DNA of 64,000 nt, taken from assembly GCF_000227135.1 (NCBI RefSeq), contig NC_018243.1:272923-336922 (forward strand), in the 5' to 3' direction. This document shows positions 14,101 through 21,237 of the stretch, in pieces. The DNA is from Leishmania donovani. Taxonomy: Eukaryota > Euglenozoa > Kinetoplastea > Trypanosomatida > Trypanosomatidae. The number at the start of each line of letters is the position of its first letter. The stretch's first letter is position 1. A program made the translations under genes and the position numbers. The notes under the pieces are model-generated. The model searched no databases, was not told the DNA's origin, and worked only from the letters and a program-made list of their open reading frames with translations.

Positions 14101-17100
14101 CTGCTGCTCTCACGCGGCTGTGAAGACCGCAAAGGCGAAGCACGCAGCTCCTCGCGCCACATGCCCACCTCGCCGAGAGAGACGATCATGGCTTCCAGCC
14201 CCTCTGTTGCGCGGAGGCTGTTCTGCAGGGCCAGGCTGCCAAGGGACGCGCAGAAGCGATGGGTTGTGGCAGCGGCAGCAGGGGTGGCGCTGTCGCTGGC
14301 GCGTGGATCAACCGGGAGGACAACGAGGGTGTCACGAACCACCACTCGCATGCTCATGAGCAGCCGCGGGCCCTCGCGAGTTGGCGGCAGGGTGCGGCCA
14401 TTGTACACGGGGCGGTCCGCCAAGCGACTGATGCGCGAAAAGAGTCCTGCCGTGAAGTACGTCTTGAAGATCATGACGGTGTGGAGGTCGACGGTGATGG
14501 TGCTGGCCCCCACATGCAGCTCAATCGCGCTAGAGTAGCGCAGCTCCTGCGCATTCACCAGAGACCGCTTTCCATCCACCTCGGCGAAGACCGGCATGAC
14601 CGGCCGACTCTTGCGAAAGCTGAAGCATATGTGCGCGTTCTGATCGGGCTCATCCGTGTCGAGTCGCTTCGTAGACCGCGGGCGGCTGCAGCTGCTTCTG
14701 TGAGTGTCGCCCTCTCCTGCTTTGCCACTGGTCGCTGGCGACGCTGATACGGCATCGACGACGGCCGGCTTTGCGGACGACGGCGATTCCGACGGCCCCG
14801 CAGCACAGCCTCCAGCATTCGTGTCCGCAGAGGGGGGCCGATAGGCGAGCAGCGTGCGGTTGACTTCTGCCAAGCCAACTGACGCCAGGACGCTGGCTGC
14901 GACCTCGCCGACGTGACCCGAGAGGTCCATCGTGACCGTGTACTTGGACAGCCGCAGCTCCACCGCGCGCATGCTGGCCGACGCGAACGGCGCATCCTTG
15001 TCGTTCCCGGGAGCGCGGTTCAGCAATGTGACGGTGATAGACCCGGGAATGCGCACAAAGACGTCTGCCACGTGCCGGTTCGGCATCGAGCACTGCTGCT
15101 GCACAAGGTCGATTTGATACGCGAGGTCACTAACACGACTGGCGACGCTTCTCGAGCACGACGGCGCTAGGTCGTCACGCGTGCTGGCCCCGTCATCCGC
15201 CATGGAGGAGGCGGTCCTGGTGGTGGGCACAAGGTAAGAGAGACCTCCGTCCGCCGGACGATCCGCTGTCGCGGCGGCCACCAGCGCCGCAGTCTTCGCG
15301 TTTACGCCGTTACCGACGCCGCGGGAGCTGCTATCCATGGCGGAGAGAGTGAGTTGCACCATGTCCATAACCGTCTCCAGTAGCTCGACGCACGGTGTAC
15401 CGACGCACACGTTCAGCACAGAGTCGAGGCTGAGCGCCACGGCCGTCGGGGCATCGCCCTCCGAGAGAAGGTCCACTCGCACCCTGCCGCCAGAGAAAAT
15501 GGGAAAGTCGGTGTCGCGAGCAGCAGCGATGTGCGGCTTCGTCAGACAGAGAACCATCTTCTTGTGAAGGCTGCGCACGGCCAAGATGAGCTCGGCGCTC
15601 CCGCACTCCACCTGGAAAGCGGGCAGTGGCGACACGGCGTGCGTGCTCGGGTCGTCGTCGTGCAAGTCGAGCCCTAGGCGTTCGACGAGAAGCTCGAGAC
15701 GCATTGCGGGCAGGTCAGTGCTGCCTGCTGGAGTCGCGCGCGCGGCGGCGTCTTTGTTTGGGCTGCTGCTGAGCATCCCTGCTTTGGCAGGAGGAGATGA
15801 AGGAGCCTGTGACACTGCCCTAGAGCCGTACCCCGACTCTGAGGAACCTCTGGCTGCTGCGTCCGCGCTGCTGTGATCCCCTGTACTTGCCGCCGCATCG
15901 CCGCGGTGCGCTTCACCGCACTCCGACGCAGCGGGCCTGCGGCGTAGCAGTTCCATGTTCAGCCGTGACGGCGCCGCCATGCTCGTGCCGCCAGGGCCGC
16001 CTCCACTACGGTTATCTCCTGGCAAGCCCGTGCGACTGGACGCAGTGGCAGGTAATCGTAGGTTAGAGAGCCAGGCATCCATCATGGTGGTGACGAGGTA
16101 GATCTGGTGCACCGAAGACGCCACTCGCAGCGACGGCACCCTCAGCCGCAGTACCACCGCCTCACGAGCGGTATTGCAGTCATCAATGCGCTGCAGCACG
16201 TCCGCCGCGATTGACACCTCCGGCACCAAGAAGAAGCCTTGCTGCGGCCGCCGCATCGCCCGCTCCAGTGTTGTCAATTCGAGGTAAAACTTGGAGAAGC
16301 TCGCCTTGTGCGGGTAGTAGTAGAGTGCCTCCTCGGCCGCCGCAGCGCTGGTGAGGCTGCCGGGCTCATCGTCCGCGGCCACCCGCGCCAGCGCCTTGCT
16401 ACACAAGCCAGACTTGCCGCTTGCGATGGCAACGGCGGCCTCCAGTCGCCGCTTCTTCTCCGTTTCAGAGAGGGGCCGCGCCTTGAAGAGCACACGACCT
16501 AAGGAGACGCACAGGGCTGGCTCCTGGACATCTGCGCTAAGGCTCTTGGGGAGGATGAGCACCGGTGCCGATGCGTCCACCGTCACGTACAGCCCCTTGG
16601 TCTTGGCCATGGCAGCCCGCACCTCATGCGTCGCTGCCGACCCGACAGCAGACGCCGCCTGCTTGGTGGACTCGGCAAAGCCCGACACGTCCACCCCAGC
16701 CGGCGGTGAAAAGAAGCGGATCAGCTGCTCAATGGTGCGCGGATCTGCCACGATGCGCAGTGGGAGCAGCTGCACCCTGACGGCCATGTCCACCGACGTG
16801 TCGGGCAGCGGCTGCTCTACCGGGTTCAGGAATCCCGTGATGCTGAATAGCGGCGTGGCGCAGTCGTGCTGTGTGCTTTGCTTGCCCTCCTCGCTGCCGC
16901 TGCTGCCGCTGCCGATAGAATCGCGAGTGCCCGACGGAGGCGCCGGCGTCAGCGAGGACAAGCGCCGTCCCTTTCTGTCGACGTTGATCACGTCGTAGAT
17001 CGTCGGTGCGTCGGGCGATAAATGCTTGCCGCTATCCACGTCCGTGAGCGACCGCATGGCGACGCGCACCTCGTTTGGGCTCGACTTGCAGGCGTGGCGA

Positions 17101-19139
17101 TCGACCTGCACACCTTCGATGAGGTAGGGCACCAAAGTGTCACAGCCGCTTGACGAGCTTGCGGCGGCCTTGGACCTGGTGCTGGCGAACGCCGCAGGCG
17201 AGGAGGTGGGATTCGCCAAGGTAATGTTCTGGGTGCGAAAGAAGAAGAGCAGCGAGTTTGGCTTGTTATACGACGAGACTCCGCCGCGCAGCTGAAACAG
17301 TTTGAGGGTAATAGACTCCTCCTTCCCCGTGTCAATGCGGTAGCTCGTGAGCGGGAGGTCGAAGCTTGCGCGCAGCCAGCAATAAGACGGTGGCAAGCTG
17401 CTGCCGCTGCCGACGCTGCTGAGGTCGGCCGCCGCGGTATGATCGGCCTCGGCGTCTGCGGCGCTGATCCCGTAATCAAGCTCGATGGACCTGAACAGCT
17501 TCTCGTCCGCCTCGATTTCCTTTGCAGTGTCGCTCTGGGCAGCGGTGGCATGTGTGCAGGACGCACCGCTTCGCTGACTCAGCCAGCTGAACCAGGCGCG
17601 CTTCGGATTTCGCTGCTGCTGCTGCTGCTGCTCGACGCTTGTCAGATGCTGCCTCGCCATCTCCTCCGCCTTGCGTATCTCGTTATCCTTCCGCTTCAGC
17701 TGGATCTCATTCGCGATCTGCGCATACACGCACTTGCGGCCCGCCTTCATGTCCTCAGTGGTCATAAGCCGCGTCACAAAGCGGTAGGCCTTCCTCTTCT
17801 CCGGCGTCATCTCCGTCTGCCGCACAACATCTCGGTAGAGCACTTGGTAGTCCGGCTTGCACACCTGCGACACCTGCGCGAGCAGCTTCTCCCGCTTCGG
17901 CTCCCGCAGTACGGTGCGTACTGCGCAGATGGCGTACTGCCACCACTCACGCGCGTGCCCCAGCACCGGCACACGCGGCCGAGATCTCTGCAGTTGGGAC
18001 ACCTCGGCCTGGTTGGTGAAGAGCATTGCGGTCTGCAGCAGTTTTGTGTACTGTGGGCGGGTGAGGTTGACCATCAAGTACTGCAACTTCACCGCCACAT
18101 CCGCAAACGGTGTCTCGAGCAGCTGGCGCACACACAACTTGAAGACCACCTTGGCATCCACAGTGCCCGACACAGGGCCAAGGACAGTAGACAAGGCGAC
18201 ATTGCCATCCCGCACGCGCTGCCGCATGCGGTGGTACCACTGTTGCCAGTCGTCGATCCGAGAGAACCAGGTGCGGCCTAGCGCGGCGTTCGCCCGCACG
18301 CGGGTCGGGTCATCGCAGTAGACCTGCAAATCGTTGAACACAAGCCGCTTCCACATCCGCTGCAGCCCGCAGGGGTCGGTGAACATAGGTTGCGCCGTGC
18401 ACTCATTCATTGTCAGCAGCTGCACGCCGCCTAGAACCGCACCCAGCACCGTCTCTGTCGATTCATCCTCGTAGCGGATGTGCACCGTACCCACCTTGAC
18501 GATAATGTTATTCACCACCAGCTCGCCGAGTCGCGAAAAGAAGCCTCCTCTTCCCGTCTGTGCTGCCGCATCGCTGCTGGAGGTGGGCAGCGTTGCTGTC
18601 TGCTGCTGCTCCGCCTGCTCACGCTGGCGCTTGCGCTCCGCCTCAAAGGCGTCGAGCTCCTTCTCCTTTGCCGCAGCCACTACAGCCCATTTAGCCGCCT
18701 TCACGTTCCGCTTGGCGCTGCCGCTGCTGCTGCCCACCGGTGCCGCACCGCTTGCATCACTGCTACCGGCATGCGCACCCTTTAGAGTTACCAAAACCTC
18801 CCCCACCTCCAGCACAACGGGCTCGGAGCGAAGGTGCTTGATAGGGATCGAGAGAGAGACATTCTTACAGATGCCACGATATGTCTTGATGGGCAGCAGA
18901 GGCTTTTTCGGCTTCGACTTCGGCGACGCCGCGACGTCGCCGGACGCTTCACAGCTGCAGTCGTCGCTCTCGTTGGCCGCGGAGCTCAGCAGCGCATCCA
19001 GCGCCTCCGGGCGGAGCACGAGATCATTTAGCGTCGCCTTCCCACTCCATATGTTGACCTTGAGCTTGTCCTCGTTGATGTTCTCAACGTATTTAGACAA
19101 GTACGGCACCAACAGTGCCGCAATGTACTTTTCCAGCAT
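2157..19139 (-). CDS. VPS13: VPS13 family bridge-like lipid-transfer protein (chorein-N, tandem DysF C-terminus)
   Basis: This protein of 5,660 residues belongs to the VPS13 family, rod-shaped bridges that move bulk phospholipid at membrane contact sites. The first 120 residues are a clear chorein N-terminal domain (MLEKYIAALLVPYL start, then YVENINEDKLKVNIWSGKA). The long middle is beta-rich with Ser/Gly/Ala-rich insert loops and a poly-Gln run near residue 505. A region from about 3,890 to 4,700 resembles the VPS13 adaptor-binding (SHR-BD) part. Residues about 4,980-5,140 are the Gly/Ala-rich amphipathic VPS13/ATG2 C-terminal segment. Two DysF-like domains follow, at about 5,170-5,256 and 5,566-5,646, separated by a Ser-rich low-complexity linker. 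A CxxC...CxxC insert sits at about 3,635-3,666. The open frame extends seven codons upstream but only to a TTG; the ATG at 19,139 matches the family start. Family assignment is firm; the organelle contacts served are unknown. Confidence 0.93.
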   Translation of the reverse strand: MLEKYIAALLVPYLSKYVENINEDKLKVNIWSGKATLNDLVLRPEALDALLSSAANESDDCSCEASGDVAASPKSKPKKPLLPIKTYRGICKNVSLSIPIKHLRSEPVVLEVGEVLVTLKGAHAGSSDASGAAPVGSSSGSAKRNVKAAKWAVVAAAKEKELDAFEAERKRQREQAEQQQTATLPTSSSDAAAQTGRGGFFSRLGELVVNNIIVKVGTVHIRYEDESTETVLGAVLGGVQLLTMNECTAQPMFTDPCGLQRMWKRLVFNDLQVYCDDPTRVRANAALGRTWFSRIDDWQQWYHRMRQRVRDGNVALSTVLGPVSGTVDAKVVFKLCVRQLLETPFADVAVKLQYLMVNLTRPQYTKLLQTAMLFTNQAEVSQLQRSRPRVPVLGHAREWWQYAICAVRTVLREPKREKLLAQVSQVCKPDYQVLYRDVVRQTEMTPEKRKAYRFVTRLMTTEDMKAGRKCVYAQIANEIQLKRKDNEIRKAEEMARQHLTSVEQQQQQQRNPKRAWFSWLSQRSGASCTHATAAQSDTAKEIEADEKLFRSIELDYGISAADAEADHTAAADLSSVGSGSSLPPSYCWLRASFDLPLTSYRIDTGKEESITLKLFQLRGGVSSYNKPNSLLFFFRTQNITLANPTSSPAAFASTRSKAAASSSSGCDTLVPYLIEGVQVDRHACKSSPNEVRVAMRSLTDVDSGKHLSPDAPTIYDVINVDRKGRRLSSLTPAPPSGTRDSIGSGSSGSEEGKQSTQHDCATPLFSITGFLNPVEQPLPDTSVDMAVRVQLLPLRIVADPRTIEQLIRFFSPPAGVDVSGFAESTKQAASAVGSAATHEVRAAMAKTKGLYVTVDASAPVLILPKSLSADVQEPALCVSLGRVLFKARPLSETEKKRRLEAAVAIASGKSGLCSKALARVAADDEPGSLTSAAAAEEALYYYPHKASFSKFYLELTTLERAMRRPQQGFFLVPEVSIAADVLQRIDDCNTAREAVVLRLRVPSLRVASSVHQIYLVTTMMDAWLSNLRLPATASSRTGLPGDNRSGGGPGGTSMAAPSRLNMELLRRRPAASECGEAHRGDAAASTGDHSSADAAARGSSESGYGSRAVSQAPSSPPAKAGMLSSSPNKDAAARATPAGSTDLPAMRLELLVERLGLDLHDDDPSTHAVSPLPAFQVECGSAELILAVRSLHKKMVLCLTKPHIAAARDTDFPIFSGGRVRVDLLSEGDAPTAVALSLDSVLNVCVGTPCVELLETVMDMVQLTLSAMDSSSRGVGNGVNAKTAALVAAATADRPADGGLSYLVPTTRTASSMADDGASTRDDLAPSCSRSVASRVSDLAYQIDLVQQQCSMPNRHVADVFVRIPGSITVTLLNRAPGNDKDAPFASASMRAVELRLSKYTVTMDLSGHVGEVAASVLASVGLAEVNRTLLAYRPPSADTNAGGCAAGPSESPSSAKPAVVDAVSASPATSGKAGEGDTHRSSCSRPRSTKRLDTDEPDQNAHICFSFRKSRPVMPVFAEVDGKRSLVNAQELRYSSAIELHVGASTITVDLHTVMIFKTYFTAGLFSRISRLADRPVYNGRTLPPTREGPRLLMSMRVVVRDTLVVLPVDPRASDSATPAAAATTHRFCASLGSLALQNSLRATEGLEAMIVSLGEVGMWREELRASPLRSSQPRESSRPLNAPPPVSKRSPLLPAETHLEMAVHTALDLQSEDPPRIDIRSEDVSLELRETDLVQLVTLLRQNLTRADPVDIAAYALEAAEARQMVLGKSGEPVAAQGDSTSVLRGGASSAGVAARAIHRDSGAEGNRSGDLCMSMHLGRISMLLSDAWGEAASNPIDASSSRFQLQSIGVSMSVALPSNCVGVRWKSLELDDVRDNNRAALVWCEAGSLHFADSLTTHGILMRDFGVRRTALRSADAGVESMMGSVGCSDAKDSGGHNSSSSSVGALPASSTGAAARGLSRRRPVEASSGEGDSPASTQLFTMSVLSADFTLRRFAVSDQWLALSDLVCNEAVLSAWTATQKGMTAATCAFPPADYAGGKSGGGGAAPKSGTAATGSRCGMRVIVTTPSVVIPFLNSRRETLIEAHIGALLADVVQLPTVKQVAVKVRELSVVDARSGEKILCKRSSCGRPSSTRVAAGNALAPAPATQSDWGDEWEEADLPSSPLIASGGGAAAESASSAPGAWASATAEPGQAEVLQFTFKSDPVANINKIQLGIGELHALASMPIIQGLADYFASPAEPVAKIASLGVMREQRARMAAAAQQMADSSLLVLNVLWQQPRIILAGDAMQLRRRSGNLEMRLGVMRAAVRMNSSAASLSVVVKVQEYSIPSLLKRSALHFAYEANRGVEMIDLQMKRTTALFHPAEVERLVLLAQRNVLMPRDVNYYGAYEKAVAQQSGNPATPAAAPMPASAQHRSATRTPRAPQAEGKKRANVASSPPTPSRTVKVHIDGLLVAVHDPAGVNTHTLTLAALDTTVLPNGSVALTVPSLSMIDQSTGRCMLQSETVGSSAGSGAGNRTAHAAASTAAPAGSGSGGKVSTDAAANAKGDAAATPAEAALCVAFHPVDRTSDVQLGAVLVTFIPQSIGTLVNTLLSVHIPGPDEPDTAASSAAQPISAGATAPRSGKGGKRATGSTVAASAAAVVTHTSAMPFTFKAALVECRVRFCQGDREVAVLHIARIACGSKSYPNGANKLTVTLGSLFMVDSTSVNTNYRTVIYPYEDTEAGDAPGPGANPAGSAGAVMRSLVAPVDALVTYEVKTSAPPATKLTAKSAGANAAESTAPTYTRHMKCRVGSLFFVLVPDVVRTVVGVVREAQAHISDGNRDKAYTYVSDRAAESMRRRSEAEQLMEIDVIVRRPQAFMVDKPTATMGVLLSPGSLTVRSQLVLPSDTTAGKKADATASAAPSATPPQLTEPEAKLAAMPREVFAVQVRTMGMLLRGASCFQKDCNIFVQFQRALPALMDSSTAAAVAVATSTGAAKVKEGQTAKGDAGDGSDGAAVQLQSMLKVDVPMLSMMLTHEQTDFAMIVLGALLNGTEIDRTPATTTTSAPVDGRSSARNAVASSPSEEKTGGQNRGGGSAPGLHIPQPPPNLSCTTSGGAGPQTTAASGARSGSQRGSTTAGASSSAVARPPSPAAQSVPHFYTPTEGSPITSFTLIAHIGFLQAEVADLFRLRVEEARVLSTDVTTTGKMTDVQVDSIYVQHVGAEVEAPQPVDAGVPPSSQLGKGPQAGAPRTSRIQELVDVLTVTKLHMLSVQPQPVIDVDAGSSMVENTISVSAAIFNVAISPTILFDTREVLYLPFCYKVLRVPIDPIPILSLMDETTTLQEDVVLDNKHVLLTASRTRCCYVLDLNNHKLVFTDAPSGQIVLCEGCELTITNGTVHIPGMYTIGSYVSFAPSTALFTTDSVRFKKEFLNLSNTAFYRPFLSRPMGSPGGGVARRGSPGSPQSPVSARASSTAALTEISSMDTLVKSAAPRVPHSTAIELHDRTVRLLATFYCDTMEVQMLSEEVVDLSVALCMQCRIKFAQDNENEQPARRTVSVQLLNVRSGEEEEHILLPTDIVMNVSGVENVSVSVVLDSIEFCTRATLLRSLVELGKDFGAAFIEETTVSRVTPRIEYETESLDPLVPVLEAGECQHCGQRDAYLAPASNRPGILCYKCCTGHDHVPAMNFWVEVPLIDGIVFGSKSDMAHVFMRNVLLSVDPSMDLQLTLRASLYGFSNTAAVWEPLVEHFDANISGSVKAHDYTVRTDRFDYVVSPQNIRLLSGMAADYGAATALQKQLRKRFRGQKQLRTQQTAPSQGMPMYVDASFLDEAAWLQQQEGREGGFQDANTAAELSPFCPLSAAADLSAEFSGATAGMVNMSIFDALSAANRRLIGAAAARQPKRVYAHVYVTNNCNVILSVGDRRVTPRGGTLRFAASEPSVTIRREAKPDEPQYEGYATSLSNPPLYVQTKDMVLETRVVLSQEEGARHLRRTVTMVVYPLHVSRTIICFENRLSCSLASTSNNPPVRPGERFYVAPTVDLNTSILVQPVNTPDRVEYEAGKPVAEALSGRVSRGPSTMPTVQEVLCGAPLIVCCKAKTAATKSMTLVVYVRQEEMRGGVPTFVITIESRFRLRNKLPYRLIVNVIPDAGGLLAKGKMTSRPVQPLASTVLEVRQSADLGLNGYTLNQVAFMLEVRQRGRRTAVADAAALSASSLHKGQQEEAEEEEVFSTLTPVAVSPDKPFVILRSQYRRQLVIRASLVTNNCSIMFSTPYVLLNHSPIPLTLRECTRSGENRLYEAEPNYSVLNAEMNASIAACPMDIRKSEDFFVNLYHKEYRGACVPLHAQQRGVVIMQHCSAKAGDKQKLPPAASSSSKKKGTAPSAHTPGPTVIHLAYSSQVDPNGSVLVTITPRWVLVNRSHLHLYAAPSTYSGITAREAAAVTEVMVAAQQKHSKAGDGDVPPPTGAPMPQQDMDAMKHALQEMVTEDRIVFLSDAPTQVMALPPHSATPLLETPLCGPEIGYNLHILQSPLAPLYGTPIGIESIHNELIIAYKPLADTSDRAAGLDVRGASGIGDSRGPLQQRDRFLEVSITARGSYTYVVLEPPVYAPYLLLNRTGYTINVRDTAAKSKGRLMAHAIPGHGTELFLDNTVTTLIQLELLSSDGRRQLHEVSFDVGRSMTPQEMNTASASAEGVLYTLGFGGNGQQIIEITPAKAALPIAYVGVAAPPIPINVLLNMAVMTLSVVMPSMDVLFCAVTDVRFSWDRQKDREMTKFSIENFQVDNQTEVSPRYDSCLLSLRTSKSTAAASGYLERILVPAKGLICLEEVRLDVVPLALRVSDTLLVAIAGFVRAVRSGEDAPHSMQSNQSIVAGNVTTVALQEAAAAAYERCPTPATLFRKAPVQIDIWASRLTLERFIVNPIVVRVWLTRDVDEHDFFRENINSKDAALLSMMLQSCEDVTVAAPGIVTAKQTSRLGIFAQWVGKTYTDRLLAQLKGLLLQYASSLPMIGAPLKLASGFGNGAVRLFREPIEGLSTSPSAFATGLARGSAGFAQEFAGGGLGAVSNITASWSRLLSMGGGVSERERRKQNVFTGFASGIKGVVQRPMEGAAESGAAGLLKGTAQGLVGVLANPMSGLLSDMSRATGTLAKLVTDTYIPKTRRLRPIRDFHANGGVAPWRSLASVYQYQRIQGSTGTWSGDHLISSVDGPEWYPSQREKATYGKNKTPIPEDRWTLDRYNTNFMGWTYSTKYYGIYTDRLTDEVRVRRMRWTALIRPLPYSRVAFYLRVCPGMETQHRRTPSSAFARTITMPQESTIGFTSPGMLQATTVEQLQARKSRALGPRSSSHIRSSSGSKVGVTWPWERSSSKSQRANSEFFAEEEYMEKAQTIHELLRSWTAVGRNVGVKGSILRSHSGMLEDDDDKADEEMPDAGQSITGVSESPAIGAGGSASRNATAVAGRSTSASRDKQIKMSRHSRSNSELEALASPRMPNSSHQCTGDGDKRRSHSRSKRDKRAESAAAASAEESAGSMVPAPNLYVRSASGKMLPVDTVSTVAPVPGASSTPLPRTASNASAPPPSTVVEVYEYEKKVSLLGWGKRYLPSDCPAWQDVHGHEVPSRHEIRAPAGWVWTTEWTVIGGDRDGWTIVSKGERNLRRRMWQRRLLKQVASPPPHK
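17606..17636 (-). repeat. Poly-glutamine codon run inside VPS13
   Basis: A CTG-type trinucleotide run on the plus strand encodes consecutive glutamines near residue 505 of VPS13. It is an in-frame microsatellite and a likely site of length variation between strains. Confidence 0.7.
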
Positions 19140-20232
19140 GGCAGGCGACAACCGCGACAACGAGTGAGCAGGATAGCTGATCAGGCCCTACGTCCACGCA
19201 CACACACGCCCGCACACCGAGTTGAGGGAAAGGGAGAAAAAAAGAGAGAAATGACCGTGAGCACGCGAAGCAAGGAGGGAGCGTAAAAGGCACAGATGCG
19301 GTTAGAAAAAACCGCCGCGGAGGAGAGGGGAGGGGAGGAAGACGCCAAGTGGCGAGGACCGCAAGCGTGCGAAGGCCAAGCGGCAACGAATCGCCACGAG
19401 GGCAGGAAGAGATGGAGCGCGTGTGCGTGAGAGAATGCAAAACACAAAGGAAAAAAGAAACAGACGCGGTGGAAGCCAGTCGCGCGCGCGCACCAAAACC
19501 CAAACACGCACACACCACAACCAAGAACCGACGGTGCCGACGACAGAAGAGAATGAATGAGCACACAGAAAACAAAAAGCAACAGACGAAGAAAGAGATA
19601 ACCGATGCAAGACCGCACAACACACACAGCGCAGCTCAACACGGAAAATGCGCGTATGCGCGGCAACGCACGAAAACGAGAGAGCCGCCACTCGAAGAGA
19701 GAAGAGACAGACCAACGACACGGCGAGGGAGAGAAGCAGCAGCAATGAAATAAACGCACACGACAGAGCAACAGACACAGCGTCCACCAAAGGCGGCTGT
19801 GTGTCGTTCCTTTTTCGCCGCTGACCTCTTGTAAAGGCCCTCTCCTCCTCCTTTTCCTTTTCTCCTTTGTTTCCTGTTTCGTTGGGGATCGGTCTGTGTG
19901 TGTATGTGCCCTCCTTACGTACACGGGGGTGCGTACACGAAACTGCTCCGGCCGCTAGCCCACGTCCCGGAACCCACACACGAGCGCGCACGCACGCGCA
20001 CAGCAACAAAAACGAGATTTGCGTATATGTATATAGATATAGAGGTGGTGATGAGAGATAATGAGAAAGCAAACAACAAAGAAGCTGCACGACCACAACA
20101 GCTTCGATCGCAACCTCCAGTAAGCGAAAGAGAGAGAGGAGGAAGGGGGAGATCAGCAAGAAGCGTTAAGAGTCACTTCAACACATTTCCATGCGTACAG
20201 CGCACGCATGCGTGACCCAATCGTGGTGTGAG

Positions 20233-20260
20233 CGTGTGTGTGTGTGTGTGTGCGCGCGCG
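20233..20260 (+). repeat. (GT)n/(GC)n microsatellite
   Basis: A GT dinucleotide run passes directly into a short GC alternation, in the chitinase 3'UTR region. Alternating purine-pyrimidine runs of this kind can adopt Z-DNA and are common between trypanosomatid genes. Confidence 0.7.
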
Positions 20261-21102
20261 ACTAAGGGAGCGGAGCACCCTTCGCTGGCAAAAGACGCTA
20301 AAGGCACGCCTAAAGGCGTGCGCGCAGACGCCGCTACTGACTTGGTCGCTGGACCTCGCCGTGTGCCTTGTTTGGGCTGATGAGAGGACAATGAAACTAG
20401 AAAAGGAAGTGATGAGAGCAGTGGTGTCCGTGATCCGGGCGTCTTTTTGACGGGGCGAAGATGTGCGCGTGCGTGTGTGCGGTGTCTGTGCACACAGACC
20501 ACGTCTTGCGCCTTGGCTTGTTAGACGGTTCGTATCGGATGTGCCGAAGCGTGCACTGGTGCCCGTGTGTCTCTGTGTGTGTGTGTGTGTGTCCGAGCGT
20601 GTGTGTTTATGGAGATGGCGGCAAAGAGAGTTGCAATATATAGAGATAGGTAGATGAAGGCGGGATGAGGGCCCGCGGCGACGACGATGGCCAGTGATGG
20701 GAGAGGTGGCGAGGGGCACAGGGCTGACGAGAGCGAGAAAGCGAAGATGTATATATGTATGTATATAAGTGTGTATGTGTGGCAGAAGCGAATCAGGCGT
20801 GCAAGGCGTGGAAAGAGTGACGGCGGGTTGTCGCTTGTGTTTGCGTGGAACGCACGGCATCGACAGTGACCGACAGGCAACCACCAAGGACGCGATGTGC
20901 GCACCTGAGTCCGGCGCCCGAGATGCGAGAGCGCTTGAGAGGCCCAAGAGGAGAGCGTGTGGATGCGATAGCCCCTCCCCCTCCCCCTCCCCCGCTTTGC
21001 CGTGTGGTCCGCAGAAAGGGCAGTGCGCGGCGCAGGCACCTTCTCTCTTCCCACTTTCTTCTCAGGTAATATGCACTCGGGACCGCTGGCGATGGGCTCA
21101 CT

Positions 21103-21139
21103 TGTGTTTGTGTTTGTGTTTGTGTGTGTGTGTGTGTGT
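21103..21139 (+). repeat. GTGTTT/(GT)n compound microsatellite
   Basis: Repeated GTGTTT units merge into a pure GT run about 100 bases downstream of the chitinase stop codon. It is presumably part of the chitinase 3'UTR. Confidence 0.7.
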
Positions 21140-21237
21140 AGTGTGAGAGGCGCTGATGCAACAGCAGAAAAGCGTTGAAGCACGGCGTTGCCTGCGTGTG
21201 CTATGGGATGCAGGACACGCTTGTGTCCCTCTGGCTT

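Larger units (their letters stand above)
19140..21237. other. Intergenic region between chitinase and VPS13
   Basis: About 2.1 kb without a supportable gene. The part next to VPS13 (about 19,200-19,760) is purine-rich on the plus strand, so it is pyrimidine-rich in the transcript sense, as expected for a trans-splice acceptor region. (GT)n microsatellites lie near 20,233-20,252, 20,571-20,593 and 21,103-21,139, and TA-rich repeats near 20,746-20,766. Long open frames here on the minus strand are made of Thr-His and Cys-Val dipeptide repeats read from these microsatellites and were not accepted. Confidence 0.7.

Noticed and set aside
19140..19160. Seven-codon N-terminal extension of VPS13
   Set aside because: It would need a TTG start; the next ATG gives the standard chorein-domain N-terminus.
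19302..20159. Minus-strand open frame of 285 codons upstream of VPS13
   Set aside because: Leu/Phe/Cys-rich translation of pyrimidine tracts in a splice-acceptor region; no family features.
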